25,301 nucleotides of DNA from JAWWBN01 sp033720955 (lineage in GTDB: Bacteria; Acidobacteriota; Thermoanaerobaculia; Multivoradales; JAHEKO01): positions 1 to 25,301 of the forward strand of contig JAWWBN010000030.1 in the NCBI GenBank assembly GCA_033720955.1. The letters run 5' to 3'. Position numbers and translations under genes: made by a program. The notes under the pieces were generated by a model, which was not told where the DNA came from, searched no databases, and worked only from the letters and a program-made list of their open reading frames with translations. Below are positions 14,685 through 22,840 of the stretch, one piece after another (position 1 is the stretch's first letter; every line of letters starts with the position of its first letter).

Positions 14685-17150
14685 ATGAGGTGGCTTCGAA
14701 CTTCTCTTCTGCTTCTGGGGTTGGTGTGTCTCGCGCTCACGCCGCTGGCGGCGCAGGGATCGGGACGCATCGAGGGCAGCGTGGTGCGTCAGGACGGCGC
14801 CGGCCTGGGCGGTGTCGCCGTGGTCCTGGTGGAGACCGGGGCCGCGGAGCTGACCGGTGGCAACGGCGCCTTCACCTTCGCCGTGGTCCCCGCCGGCACC
14901 TACACCATCTCCTACACCCTGGGCGCCAACACCGCGGAGAGCGCCGGGGTCGAGGTGACGGCCGGCCAGACCACCCGGGTCACCAAGCAGGTGGACTGGA
15001 ACGTGAGCTTCGCCGAGACGATCACCGTCACTTCCGCCTCCCGGCGGGTGGAGCGGATCGTCGAGGCCCCGGCGGCGGTGACCCTGATCACGGAGCAGGA
15101 GATCGAGCGCCAGGCGGCCCACGGACAGCTTCCCAAGCTGCTCGAGTTCACCCCCGGGGCCGAGGTCACCCAGAGCGGGCTCTACGACTACAACTTCAAC
15201 ACCCGTGGCTTCAACAGCTCCCTGAACCGCCGGGTGGCCACCCTGATCGACGGCCGCAACCCGTCGGTGCCCTTCCTGGGGGCCCAGGAGTGGGCGGCGG
15301 TCTCCTTCCCGCTGGACGACCTGGCCGGCGCCGAGCTGGTGCGCGGACCCAGCGCCGCCCTGTACGGCGCCAACGCCTCGAGCGGCGTGCTGAACCTGGT
15401 CACCAAGCAGCCGCGCTACAGCCAGGGCGGCATGATCCGGCTGACCGCCGGCGAGGTGGACACCACGAACATCGACGCGAGGTGGGCCGGTGAGCTGGGC
15501 GGCGGCTGGTACACCAAGCTGCTCGGCGGCCTGCGCGACACGGGCGACTTCACCGTCTCCCGGGTCGGCGCGGCCGAGTACGCCCGCCCCTGCGGCGCTT
15601 CGCCGGAGTGCCTGCCGCAGGAGGTAGTGCCCCTGAACCCCCTCGACGACAACTCCATCGTCTTCGGCGGCCTGCGCTTCGACAAGTACTTCGGCCGCGG
15701 CGAGAGCGTCTTCACGGTGGAGGGCGGCTACGCCGACCTGGAGGGGCCCGCCTTCCAGACCGGCATCGGCCGCGTCCAGCTCGTGGACGTGAGCCGGCCG
15801 TGGGCGCGGCTGAACTACACCACCAACCACTGGAACGCGTTGGTGAGCTTCACCGAGCGGGACGCCGACCGCCAGACGGCCCTCGGGTCGGGCGCCAACC
15901 TCGCCCTGGACAGCGAGCGGGTGAGCGTCGAGGTGCAGACCAACTGGTCGTTCGCCGAGGACAAGGGCCGCTTCGTGGGCGGCGTCTACTTCATCGAGGA
16001 GGACATCGACAGCGCCGACCCGGTGACCGGGCGTCAGACCCTGCTCTTCGCCCCCGTCAGCTCCGAGAGCTCGGCCGCCTACGCCCAGGTGGACTTCAGC
16101 CCCGGGGACAGGGTCAAGCTGGTGCTCGCCGGGCGCTACGACGAGAGCGATCTGCACGACTCGCAGTTCTCGCCGAAAGCGGCCATCGTCTACAGCATCA
16201 CCCCCAACCACACGCTGCGGCTGACCTACAACGAGGCCTTCCAGGTTCCCAACTACTCCGAATTCTTCCTGCAGGCGCCGGCGGCGCCGCCGATCCCGCT
16301 CCAGGCGGTCGTGCTGCTGCTGGCGGGGCTCGACCTCGAGGGCACCTTCTGCGCCCCCTTCGGCGTGACCTGCGGCTTCGCCTCCATCCCGGTGCTCGCC
16401 CTGGGCAACGCCGCCCTGGAGGTCGAGGAGGTCGAGACCCTCGAGCTGGGCTACAGCGCCATCATCAACGGCAGCACCTTCCTCACCCTGGACTACTACC
16501 GCAGCGACAACACCAACTTCATCACCGATCTCATCCCGCAGCTCGGGACGGCCCTCGGCCGGGTGAACCCGGCTTTCGGCCCCTACCAGCCGCCGGGAGC
16601 CATCCCGGGGCCGGTGGCCGCCATCCTCCAGGGAACGCTGGCCCAGGTTCTGGGCCCCGCCTATTTCGTCATGTCCAACAACCTGAACGGCGCGCCCATC
16701 CTGGCCGCGGCCTCCTACGCCAACTTCGGCGAGGTGGACACGGAGGGGATCGACCTCGGGATCAACCACTACTTCGACAACGGCTTCACCTTCTCGCTCT
16801 CCTACTCGTGGTTCAGCTTCGAGATCGTCGATCCGCTGCCGGGGCTGGCGCAGATCCTTCTGCCCAACACGCCGAAGAGCAAGTGGTCGAGCGGCCTCGC
16901 GTACACGGCCGACCGCTGGAACGCGTCGGCCAGCGTGCGCTGGGTGGACGACTTCTTCTGGGCGGTGGGCCCCTTCCAGGGCACCGTGCGCGAGTACACC
17001 GTCCTCGACGTCAACGCCAACTACGACGTCTCGGACCGCGTGACCCTGGGGCTCCAGGTGGCCAACGCGACCGACAAGGAGCACTGGGAGTCCTTCGGCG
17101 GCGACCTCCTCGGCCGGCGGGCGCTCGGAAGCGTGACCTTCAGTTGGTAG
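14685..17150 (+). CDS. TonB-dependent outer-membrane receptor with N-terminal carboxypeptidase-regulatory-like domain
   Basis: 821 residues. A signal peptide (cleavage near residue 24 after 'PLAAQ') is followed by a carboxypeptidase-regulatory-like beta domain (about 27-105). Next come a TonB-box-like segment 'ETITVTSASR' at 111-120, a plug domain (about 125-240, with 'T-R-G-F' and 'R-G-P-S-A-A-L-Y-G-A-N-A-S-S-G-V-L-N') and a beta-barrel. The barrel ends in the aromatic 'S-V-T-F-S-W', the usual signal for outer-membrane insertion. The order matches SusC-like and acidobacterial receptors that import large or scarce substrates with energy from TonB. No SusD partner or substrate-specific enzyme is beside it, so the substrate is unknown. 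Cysteine pairs in two extracellular-type loops (near residues 304-310 and 555-563) may form disulfides. Promoter and ribosome-binding site are unusually good for this window. Confidence 0.93.
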   Translation: MRWLRTSLLLLGLVCLALTPLAAQGSGRIEGSVVRQDGAGLGGVAVVLVETGAAELTGGNGAFTFAVVPAGTYTISYTLGANTAESAGVEVTAGQTTRVTKQVDWNVSFAETITVTSASRRVERIVEAPAAVTLITEQEIERQAAHGQLPKLLEFTPGAEVTQSGLYDYNFNTRGFNSSLNRRVATLIDGRNPSVPFLGAQEWAAVSFPLDDLAGAELVRGPSAALYGANASSGVLNLVTKQPRYSQGGMIRLTAGEVDTTNIDARWAGELGGGWYTKLLGGLRDTGDFTVSRVGAAEYARPCGASPECLPQEVVPLNPLDDNSIVFGGLRFDKYFGRGESVFTVEGGYADLEGPAFQTGIGRVQLVDVSRPWARLNYTTNHWNALVSFTERDADRQTALGSGANLALDSERVSVEVQTNWSFAEDKGRFVGGVYFIEEDIDSADPVTGRQTLLFAPVSSESSAAYAQVDFSPGDRVKLVLAGRYDESDLHDSQFSPKAAIVYSITPNHTLRLTYNEAFQVPNYSEFFLQAPAAPPIPLQAVVLLLAGLDLEGTFCAPFGVTCGFASIPVLALGNAALEVEEVETLELGYSAIINGSTFLTLDYYRSDNTNFITDLIPQLGTALGRVNPAFGPYQPPGAIPGPVAAILQGTLAQVLGPAYFVMSNNLNGAPILAAASYANFGEVDTEGIDLGINHYFDNGFTFSLSYSWFSFEIVDPLPGLAQILLPNTPKSKWSSGLAYTADRWNASASVRWVDDFFWAVGPFQGTVREYTVLDVNANYDVSDRVTLGLQVANATDKEHWESFGGDLLGRRALGSVTFSW

Positions 17151-17176
17151 GCCGGACGGCGCGCGGCGGGCTGGGT

Positions 17177-17182
17177 TAGACT
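17177..17182 (+). promoter_or_regulatory. Candidate -10 box (TAGACT), leaderless start of the DUF4136 gene
   Basis: TAGACT (four of six to TATAAT) lies six bases before the ATG at 17189, within 'GGTTAGACTG'. A transcript would start at or next to the ATG. The only ribosome-binding-like bases are in CCAGG directly before the start, so a leaderless mRNA is plausible. Confidence 0.4.
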
Positions 17183-17188
17183 GCCAGG

Positions 17189-17734
17189 ATGCCGCGCGCC
17201 CGTCTCCTCTTCGTCCTCGCGGCCCTGCTCGGCGGAGCCGCCGCGGGGGCGATGCAGGTGAAGACCAGTCATTCGCCGACGACCGACTTCGGCGTCTACG
17301 AGAGCTACGACTGGGTCGGCGACCCCACCCTCGGACCCGATCACCCCCTGGCGGTCGACTCGGAGCTGGACCGGAAGATCCGCGAAGCGGGCGACGAGGT
17401 GCTGGCGAAGGCGGGCCTCCGGCGGGTGGAGGAGGGCCCCGATCTCCTGATCCGCGTCGTGGGGTTCGTCTCGGATCACCTGTCCGTGGAAGGAGAGCGG
17501 CGGGAGCTCGGCGGCGGCGTGGCCTGGATCGGCGATCCCCAGGGCCATCGCACCATGAGCTACCAGGAGGGTACGCTGGTGTTCGAGATCCTCGACTCCG
17601 GCACGAAAGAGATCGTGTGGTCGGGCTGGGCGACGGATGCGGCGCAGGACGTCGTGCGGTTGCAGAAGAAGGCCGTGCCGGGCACCCGTAAGATCCTCCG
17701 CGCCTTCCCGCCCCGGCGCCGCGCCGACCGATGA
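17189..17734 (+). CDS. DUF4136-type exported protein
   Basis: 181 residues with a signal peptide (Arg-rich start, Leu/Ala core, likely cleavage near residue 21 before 'MQVKTS'). There is no lipobox cysteine, unlike many relatives, so it is probably a soluble periplasmic protein. The mature part fits DUF4136: 'T-D-F-x-x-Y-x-S-Y-D-W', an 'I-R-E-A-x-D-E-V-L-A-K-A-G-L' helix, 'D-L-L-I-R-V-V', then 'G-T-L-V-F-E-I-L-D-S-G-T-K-E-I-V-W-S-G-W-A'. It ends with a Lys-rich helix and 'I-L-R-A-F-P-P'. The function of the family is unknown. It lies 38 bp after the receptor gene on the same strand but seems to have its own promoter box. Confidence 0.82.
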   Translation: MPRARLLFVLAALLGGAAAGAMQVKTSHSPTTDFGVYESYDWVGDPTLGPDHPLAVDSELDRKIREAGDEVLAKAGLRRVEEGPDLLIRVVGFVSDHLSVEGERRELGGGVAWIGDPQGHRTMSYQEGTLVFEILDSGTKEIVWSGWATDAAQDVVRLQKKAVPGTRKILRAFPPRRRADR

Positions 17735-17898
17735 GCCGGGGCCGCGGGTCCCCCAGCCGATCCGCGGCGGTCGGTTCCTTTTCGTGGGGGTCTCGTCCGC
17801 GCCGGCCGAGGCGCGGAGTGCGGGTGGGCATCGTGGTGGACGGCCCGTGGAAGGGCAACGACGGCGTGATGCTCGCCTCCTTTCGTTGCTCTTCGTGA
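17731..17898 (+). pseudogene. Possible remnant of a TolC-associated periplasmic protein gene
   Basis: A 55-codon frame opens with an ATG that overlaps the DUF4136 stop (ATGA) and contains 'V-R-V-G-I-V-V-D-G-P-W-K-G-N-D'. From memory, a closely similar 'V-G-I-V-x-D-G-P-W-E-R-N' opening occurs in a periplasmic protein encoded with or fused to TolC-like efflux genes. The frame then stops at 17896 and the next 180 bp has no continuing similarity in any frame. A hydrophobic, signal-peptide-like segment ('G-G-R-F-L-F-V-G-V-S-S-A-P-A') appears just upstream in another frame, as if a frameshift separated them. The match is about 15 residues, so chance is a real alternative. Confidence 0.25.
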
Positions 17899-18078
17899 CG
17901 GTGCTGCGATTCGTCGAGGTGCTCGAGAGCGGGCCGGTGGACGCCGGCCGGATCCTGGGGGCATCGTGGGCTGGATGAAGGCGGTGGTGGGGCCGGTCGG
18001 TCCGGCGGGGCTCCAGGGGCCGTCGGAGGCCGGTGCCGGAGCGGGTCGCGAGCGGGCGGAGAGGGAGGAGGCCTGAGG
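17735..18078 (+). other. 344-bp gap without a convincing gene
   Basis: Apart from the possible gene remnant at 17731-17898, I see only short GC-rich inverted repeats: GGCCGG-TGGACG-CCGGCC at 17932-17949 and a weaker GCCGG/CCGGC pair near 17992-18006. At its end is the GGAGGAG ribosome-binding stretch of the glucokinase gene. No terminator with a T-tract and no good promoter are visible. Confidence 0.5.
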
Positions 18079-19137
18079 GTGGAGAGCCTCCTCGCCGGCG
18101 ACATCGGCGGCACGAAGACCATCCTGCGGCTGGTGGCGCGGTCCAGCGACCGGGTGGCCCGGCCGGCAGTCGTCGGGGAGCGGCGCTACGCGAGCGCCGA
18201 CTTTTCCGACCTGGTGCCCATGGTGCGCTCGTTCCTGGAGTCGGTGGGCGACGGGCGCGGGGCGCCCGCGGCGGCCTGCTTCGCCGTGGCCGGGCCGGTG
18301 GTCGAGGGGGTCTGCCGGGTGACCAACCTGCCCTGGGTCCTGGCGGAGGAGCGGCTGGCGGCCGAGCTGGGAATGCCCCGGGTGCGGCTCATCAACGACT
18401 TCGTCGCCGTGGCCTGGGGTGTGCCCGGCCTCGAGCCGGCCGATCTCGTCACTCTGCAGACGGGCGAGCACGACCCGGCGGCGCCGGTCGGCGTGATCGG
18501 CGCGGGCACCGGGCTGGGGGAGGCCTTCCTGGTTCCGGTGGACGGGGGCTTCCACGTCTTCCCGACGGAGGGAGGGCACACCGATTTCGCGCCCCGCTCG
18601 CAGCGCGAGTTCGAGCTGGCGAGCTATCTTCGGGAGGTGTCCCAGATTCCGAGGGTCTCGGTGGAGAGGGTGGTGAGCGGGACTGGAATCCGCTCGATCT
18701 ACGAGTTCCTGCGCAGCCGCGATCCGTCGGCCGAGGGGGCCGAGCTCAAGCGGATCTACGCCGCCTACGAGGAGGAGATCGGCCGTCGGCCGAAGACGGT
18801 GGATCTCGCCGCCGAGGTGTCGAGGGCCGCCCTCGAGGGCAGCGACGCGCTGGCGGTGAAGACCATGGACCTCTTCGTCGACGCCTACGGCGCCGAGGCC
18901 GGGAACCTGGCGCTCAAGCTGCTCCCCTACGGCGGCGTCTACGTGGCCGGCGGCGTCGTCGGCAAGATCGTGCCGCTCCTCCGGGCGGGCCGCTTTCTCG
19001 AGGCCTTTCGCGAGAAGGGGAGGATGCGCCCACTCATGGAGCGCATTCCGCTGCACCTGGTGACCAATCCGAAGGTGGGGCTTCTGGGCGCCGCGCGGTG
19101 CGCGGCCCTTCTCCCCGCGGTCCGGGAGGGGGGGTAG
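18079..19137 (+). CDS. glk: Glucokinase (Glk family)
   Basis: 352 residues from a GTG at 18079, with GGAGGAG about eight bases upstream. The phosphate-binding loop 'G-D-I-G-G-T-K-T' is at residues 7-14, 'I-N-D-F-V-A-V-A-W-G' near 105, 'G-A-G-T-G-L-G-E-A-F' near 145, and the Glk signature 'E-G-G-H-T-D-F-A-P-R-S' near 170. The last motif and the lack of a ROK zinc motif (C-x-C-G-x-x-G-C) place it in the Escherichia coli Glk type, not the ROK type. It phosphorylates glucose with ATP in the cytoplasm. The 6-phosphofructokinase gene starts one base after its stop, so the two kinases of upper glycolysis should be translated together. It is about 30 residues longer than the E. coli protein, mostly near the C-terminal half. 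Confidence 0.93.
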   Translation: MESLLAGDIGGTKTILRLVARSSDRVARPAVVGERRYASADFSDLVPMVRSFLESVGDGRGAPAAACFAVAGPVVEGVCRVTNLPWVLAEERLAAELGMPRVRLINDFVAVAWGVPGLEPADLVTLQTGEHDPAAPVGVIGAGTGLGEAFLVPVDGGFHVFPTEGGHTDFAPRSQREFELASYLREVSQIPRVSVERVVSGTGIRSIYEFLRSRDPSAEGAELKRIYAAYEEEIGRRPKTVDLAAEVSRAALEGSDALAVKTMDLFVDAYGAEAGNLALKLLPYGGVYVAGGVVGKIVPLLRAGRFLEAFREKGRMRPLMERIPLHLVTNPKVGLLGAARCAALLPAVREGG

Positions 19138-19138
19138 G

Positions 19139-20458
19139 GTGGGCGATCTCCCCGATCTTCCGACTCGTGACCAGCTCGAGGTTCGCCGGCTGGGAGACGC
19201 CCGGGTCCCCTCCCCGTACCAGGGGCGCCGGGAGCGGTTCATCGACGACGAGGGACGGGTGCTGGTCACCGCGGAGACCGGCGAGCTCGAGGCGCTGCTG
19301 GAGGCGGATGCCGCGATCCCCTCTTTCGAGGCGGCCGGACCCCGGCGGGAGGTCTTCCACTCGCCCGACCAGCTCACCTGCGGCATCGTCACCTGCGGCG
19401 GGCTCTGCCCCGGCGTCAACGACGTCATCCGCTCGATCGTCCTGACCCTGAACCACGGCTACGGGGTGCGACGGGTCCTCGGCTTCCACTACGGCTACGC
19501 CGGGCTCTCCGCCCACGCCAGAAAGCCGCCCACTTTCCTCGAGCCCGCCGCCCTCGAGAACGCCCACCTCCACGGCGGCACCCTTCTGGGCACCTCCCGC
19601 GGCCCGCAGAGCGTGGCCGAGATGGTGGACAACCTGGTCCGCTGGAAGGTCTCGATCCTCTTCACCGTCGGCGGCGACGGGACCCTGCGGGGGGCCTCGG
19701 CGATCGCCGCGGAGATCGAGCAGCGCGGTCTGCCGATCGGCGTGATCGGCGTGCCCAAGACGATCGACAACGACCTTCTCTGGATCGAGCGCAGCTTCGG
19801 CTTCGCCACGGCGGTGGAGGCGGCGCGGGCCGCCATCGGCGCGGCTCACACCGAGGCGCGCTCGGCCTGGAACGGCATCGGCCTGGTCAAGCTGATGGGG
19901 CGTCACTCGGGCTTCATCGCCGCCCACGCGACTCTGGCCAGCGGCGACGCCAACTTCTGCCTGGTCCCGGAGGTCCCCTTCGCTCTGGAGGGCGACAACG
20001 GTTTTCTGCGGCATCTCGAAGAGCGGGTGGTCACCCGTCGCCACGCCGCGGTGGTGGTGGCCGAGGGCGCCGGCCAGGATCTCGTTCCCGCCTCCGGCGA
20101 GCGGGACGCCTCGGGGAACCTCAAGCTGGGGGACATCGGCGGGTTCCTCAAGACGAGGATCCGCGAGCACTTCGCCGCCAACGAGATCCCCATCGATCTC
20201 AAGTACATCGACCCCAGCTACATGATCCGGAGCCAGCCGGCCAACACGATGGACTCGAGCTTCTGTCTGATCCTCGGTCAGCACGCGGCCCACGCGGGGA
20301 TGGCGGGGCGCACCGACATGATGGTGGGCTTCTGGAACCACAGCTTCACTCACGTGCCGCTCTCGCTGGTGGCGGCGGGGCGCAAGCAGCTCGACCCCGA
20401 GGACGAGATCTGGCAGCGTGTCCTCGACGCGACCGGCCAGCCGCCCAGGATGCGCTGA
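19139..20458 (+). CDS. ATP-dependent 6-phosphofructokinase (long, plant/trypanosome-like type)
   Basis: 439 residues from a GTG at 19139, one base after the glucokinase stop. An N-terminal extension of about 75 residues precedes the PFK core. Key motifs: 'C-G-G-L-C-P-G-V-N-D-V-I-R' 86-98, 'G-G-D-G-T' 178-182, 'P-K-T-I-D-N-D' 206-212 and 'M-G-R-H-S-G-F' 253-259. The glycine after GGD points to ATP as donor, since PPi enzymes have Asp there, whereas the lysine of PKTIDND is the residue found in PPi enzymes. The Gly/Lys combination is known from trypanosomal and plant ATP-PFKs. It converts fructose 6-phosphate to the 1,6-bisphosphate. It is larger than the 320-residue bacterial PfkA and is probably not regulated in the same way. 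It converges on the next gene with 15 bp between. Confidence 0.92.
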   Translation: MGDLPDLPTRDQLEVRRLGDARVPSPYQGRRERFIDDEGRVLVTAETGELEALLEADAAIPSFEAAGPRREVFHSPDQLTCGIVTCGGLCPGVNDVIRSIVLTLNHGYGVRRVLGFHYGYAGLSAHARKPPTFLEPAALENAHLHGGTLLGTSRGPQSVAEMVDNLVRWKVSILFTVGGDGTLRGASAIAAEIEQRGLPIGVIGVPKTIDNDLLWIERSFGFATAVEAARAAIGAAHTEARSAWNGIGLVKLMGRHSGFIAAHATLASGDANFCLVPEVPFALEGDNGFLRHLEERVVTRRHAAVVVAEGAGQDLVPASGERDASGNLKLGDIGGFLKTRIREHFAANEIPIDLKYIDPSYMIRSQPANTMDSSFCLILGQHAAHAGMAGRTDMMVGFWNHSFTHVPLSLVAAGRKQLDPEDEIWQRVLDATGQPPRMR

Positions 20459-20473
20459 GGGCCAGCGCACTCC

Positions 20474-21733
20474 CTACCCGCCGAGCTGCTCCAGGCGCGA
20501 CCTGGCGTTGGGATGGTCGGGGGCCAGCTCCAGGACCTTCCGGTACTGCTCGACGGCGGCGTCGGTCTGACCGGTGTAGCGGAAGGCCTCGCCCAGGTGG
20601 TAGTGGGCCGGGGGAGCGCCGGGGTTGGCCTCGGCGTTCAGGGTGAAGATCGCCAGCGCCGTCGGCACTTGGCGCGAGGAGAGAAAGCGGTAGCCGAAGG
20701 AGATCATCTCGCCGACGGTGTTCTCGCGGCCGCGGACGGGGTGGGCGCGGTAGTCGTGGTAGGCGGCGGTCATCGCCTCGACGCCGCCCTCCTCGAGGGC
20801 CGCCTCGAGCACCTCGGTCAGAGTGAGGATCTCGATCACCCGGACGGCGATCCAGGAGGGCTTCGGCTGACCGTGCTCGCCGATGACGGTGTTCAGGTAG
20901 ATCCGGTCCCCGGCGGGCGAGAGGGCGATGCCGTTGGGGCGGTAGAAGGTCGCCTCGTCGGCGGGTCCGTCGTCGTCGCCCGGCTGGCCGGTGCCGGCCA
21001 GGGGGAAGACCTCGCCCTCCGGCGAGACCTTGACAACCAGGTTGGCGATGATCTTGGTGACGTAGAAGAAGCCCTTGGAGAAAGCGATGTGGGCGTTCCC
21101 CGCGCCACCGGGAACCGTGGTGAAGACGCTCGCCTCACCCTCGGGGGTGACCCTCAAGATGTCCAGGTGGTTGTAGTTGGTGACGTAGAGGGCGCCGTCG
21201 GGGCCGAAGGTGATGCCGTTGGGGCAGGAGAAGCGCTCGCCCTTCGCGAAGCGCGAGACCTCGCCCGTAGGGGTCACCTTCGCCAGGTAGTTGCCGGAGC
21301 AGTTGCAGACGAAGAGGTTGTCGTCGGCGTCGACCGCGATTCCCACCGGGCCGCTGAGACCGGTGTCGGCGAAGCGGGTCACCCCGCCGGTGCGGGAGAC
21401 CCGGTCGATGGTGTTGCCGTTGAAGTTGGCCTGGTAGAGGTCGCCCCGCGAGTCGATGGCGTTGCCGGAGGAGCCGTAGAAGCCGCGGGCCAGGGTTTCC
21501 ACCTCGCCCTCGGGCGAGATGCGCCAGACCCGGTCGTGGAAGTTGGCGACGTACAGGAAGCCGAGGGCGTCGACCGTGACGCCGCCCAGCGCTCCGCGCG
21601 CCGGCAGTGGCTCGGAGAGCGCCAGGGTGGCGACCCGGTCCACGTAGTCGGCGGCCGCGGCCGGGCGGGCAGGCCAGAGACCGGCGACGAGCAGGAGCGT
21701 GGCCAGGGGGGGCAGGAGCGGGTGGGTGCGCAT
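20474..21733 (-). CDS. Secreted NHL-repeat (beta-propeller) protein with C-terminal TPR
   Basis: 419 residues from the ATG at 21733, which has GGAG seven bases upstream and opens a clean signal peptide (cleavage near residue 27, 'R-P-A-A-A-A-D'). An in-frame ATG 60 bp further upstream would bury the signal peptide and is rejected. Residues about 35-300 contain six repeats of the NHL/SMP-30-like pattern ('V-T-P-x-G-E-V-x-x-F', 'P-N-G-I-T-F-G-P-D-G-A-L-Y-V-T-N-Y'), expected to fold as a six-bladed propeller. The C-terminal part has a helical linker and one to two TPR units ('A-H-Y-H-L-G-E-A-F-R-Y-T-G-Q', 'A-V-E-Q-Y-R-K-V-L-E-L-A-P-D-H'). No catalytic or metal residues can be assigned. It may be a periplasmic binding or lactonase-like protein; the function is unknown. 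Confidence 0.85.
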   Translation of the reverse strand: MRTHPLLPPLATLLLVAGLWPARPAAAADYVDRVATLALSEPLPARGALGGVTVDALGFLYVANFHDRVWRISPEGEVETLARGFYGSSGNAIDSRGDLYQANFNGNTIDRVSRTGGVTRFADTGLSGPVGIAVDADDNLFVCNCSGNYLAKVTPTGEVSRFAKGERFSCPNGITFGPDGALYVTNYNHLDILRVTPEGEASVFTTVPGGAGNAHIAFSKGFFYVTKIIANLVVKVSPEGEVFPLAGTGQPGDDDGPADEATFYRPNGIALSPAGDRIYLNTVIGEHGQPKPSWIAVRVIEILTLTEVLEAALEEGGVEAMTAAYHDYRAHPVRGRENTVGEMISFGYRFLSSRQVPTALAIFTLNAEANPGAPPAHYHLGEAFRYTGQTDAAVEQYRKVLELAPDHPNARSRLEQLGG

Positions 21734-21816
21734 GCTGGTCTCCTCTCTCGGGAGCCGGGGCCCGGAGGCCGCCGCGGGGATCTCAAGGCTCATCTACGGC
21801 CCTCCCGGGTCGAGGT

Positions 21817-22662
21817 TCATCCCGCCGCGGTCAGCCGCTTCTCGAGCAGGACGTACCGGTCGTCCGGGCCGGGAGGGCCGAAGCCCAGGTCCCCGAGAGC
21901 CCCTGCCAGCGCGGCGGGGGCGTCCACCGTGAGCGCCGGCGTCGTGGGGAGCCGTGCGACCAACCGGCGCACCGCCCTCTCGGGTCCCGCCACCGCGGTC
22001 AGCCAGAGACCGCGCGGGCCGGCCGGCTCGAGCCATCCCACCGCGCCGTCCGCGGCGACCAGTCTGCCGGCCTCGACGGCCGCCGCGAGCTCCGCCTCGA
22101 CCGGCTCCCAGTAGACCCTCAGGTAGTGGGCCGGGGCCCGGCGGCCGGCCAGGAGTCCGTGCCGGCGGGCCAGCCCGACGGCTCCACCGGCCCCCGCCGG
22201 CGCCCTCCGCTCCGGGGGCGGACCGCGGCGCCGCAGCCGGTGGATCTCCAGCCGCTCCTCGTAGCCGGCCGCGGCGAAGAGACGGCGAGCGGCGCGGTTG
22301 CGGTCGCCGGTGGTGCAGCGGGCCACGCCGACGCCGCCCTCCGCCAGCCCCCGCTCGACCGCTTCCACCAGTTGCGAGCCCACCCCCTTCCGGCGCCACT
22401 CCGGGTCCACCCGCAGCACCTGGACGAACGCCTGCCCGGGGGCCACAGCCCGCCCGTGGAAGCAGCCGACGACCCGCTCCACCACCACCGCCACCCGGTT
22501 GACGGCGTCGGCGCGATGGAGCCAGCCGCGCCAGGTGGACAGCCCGTAGTCGGCCGGGTCGAGCCGCCGGCAGAGACGCTCGATCGCCGGGAGATCGGCG
22601 GGCGACGCCGTGCGAAGCAGGACGCCGTCGCCCGCAGGGGGAGAGCCGTACTCGCGCTGCAA
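21817..22662 (-). CDS. GNAT-family N-acetyltransferase with a second C-terminal GNAT-like half
   Basis: 281 residues if started at the TTG at 22662. The reading frame stays open to an ATG near 22842, but residues upstream of the TTG are low-complexity and overlap the promoter region of the divergent gene. The N-terminal half (about 12-140) is a GNAT domain with the acetyl-CoA loop 'R-R-K-G-V-G-S-Q-L' at 90-98 and 'N-R-A-A-R-R-L-F-A-A-A-G-Y' at 122-134. The C-terminal half (about 165-281) looks like a degenerate second GNAT fold without the loop. The acceptor substrate is unknown. A TAAGAT box seven bases before the TTG would fit a leaderless mRNA. No Shine-Dalgarno is visible, so the start is the least certain part. 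Confidence 0.75.
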   Translation of the reverse strand: MQREYGSPPAGDGVLLRTASPADLPAIERLCRRLDPADYGLSTWRGWLHRADAVNRVAVVVERVVGCFHGRAVAPGQAFVQVLRVDPEWRRKGVGSQLVEAVERGLAEGGVGVARCTTGDRNRAARRLFAAAGYEERLEIHRLRRRGPPPERRAPAGAGGAVGLARRHGLLAGRRAPAHYLRVYWEPVEAELAAAVEAGRLVAADGAVGWLEPAGPRGLWLTAVAGPERAVRRLVARLPTTPALTVDAPAALAGALGDLGFGPPGPDDRYVLLEKRLTAAG

Positions 22663-22669
22663 CGGGGCG

Positions 22670-22675
22670 ATCTTA
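22670..22675 (-). promoter_or_regulatory. Candidate -10 box (TAAGAT) for the GNAT gene
   Basis: TAAGAT (four of six) on the minus strand ends seven bases before the proposed TTG start at 22662, placing the transcript start at or beside the codon. It supports a leaderless message but is weak on its own. Confidence 0.3.
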
Positions 22676-22751
22676 CGAGAGCTGGCCGCGGCCGAGGTCT
22701 TCGACGGCGCGCGGGCACGGTGCGGGGCAGCCCCGGGGGAGGCGAAGGCGC

Positions 22752-22757
22752 TAGAAT
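22752..22757 (+). promoter_or_regulatory. Candidate -10 box (TAGAAT) for the small membrane protein
   Basis: TAGAAT (five of six) in 'GCGCTAGAATCATCC' would start a transcript near 22764, about 77 nt before the ATG at 22841. Together with the box at 22670-22675 it makes the 178-bp gap a divergent promoter region. Confidence 0.4.
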
Positions 22758-22840
22758 CATCCAGGTCGCCGTTTCCATCACTGCAGCACCCCGAGCGCCG
22801 CGGCGTCCCAGGGCGCGAGGCCTTCGGGAGGGAGGACGTC

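Noticed and set aside
11999..15493. Open frame of 1164 codons on the plus strand
   Set aside because: It is antisense to trkA and trkH and runs into the TonB receptor in another frame. The His/Arg/Gln/Gly-rich product has no domain pattern. It is a shadow of high-GC codon use.
14508..18122. Open frame of 1204 codons on the minus strand
   Set aside because: It is antisense to the receptor, the DUF4136 gene and the gap, and its composition (Val/Gly/Arg/Asp) is that of a reverse-complement shadow. The plus-strand genes have motifs and ribosome-binding sites.
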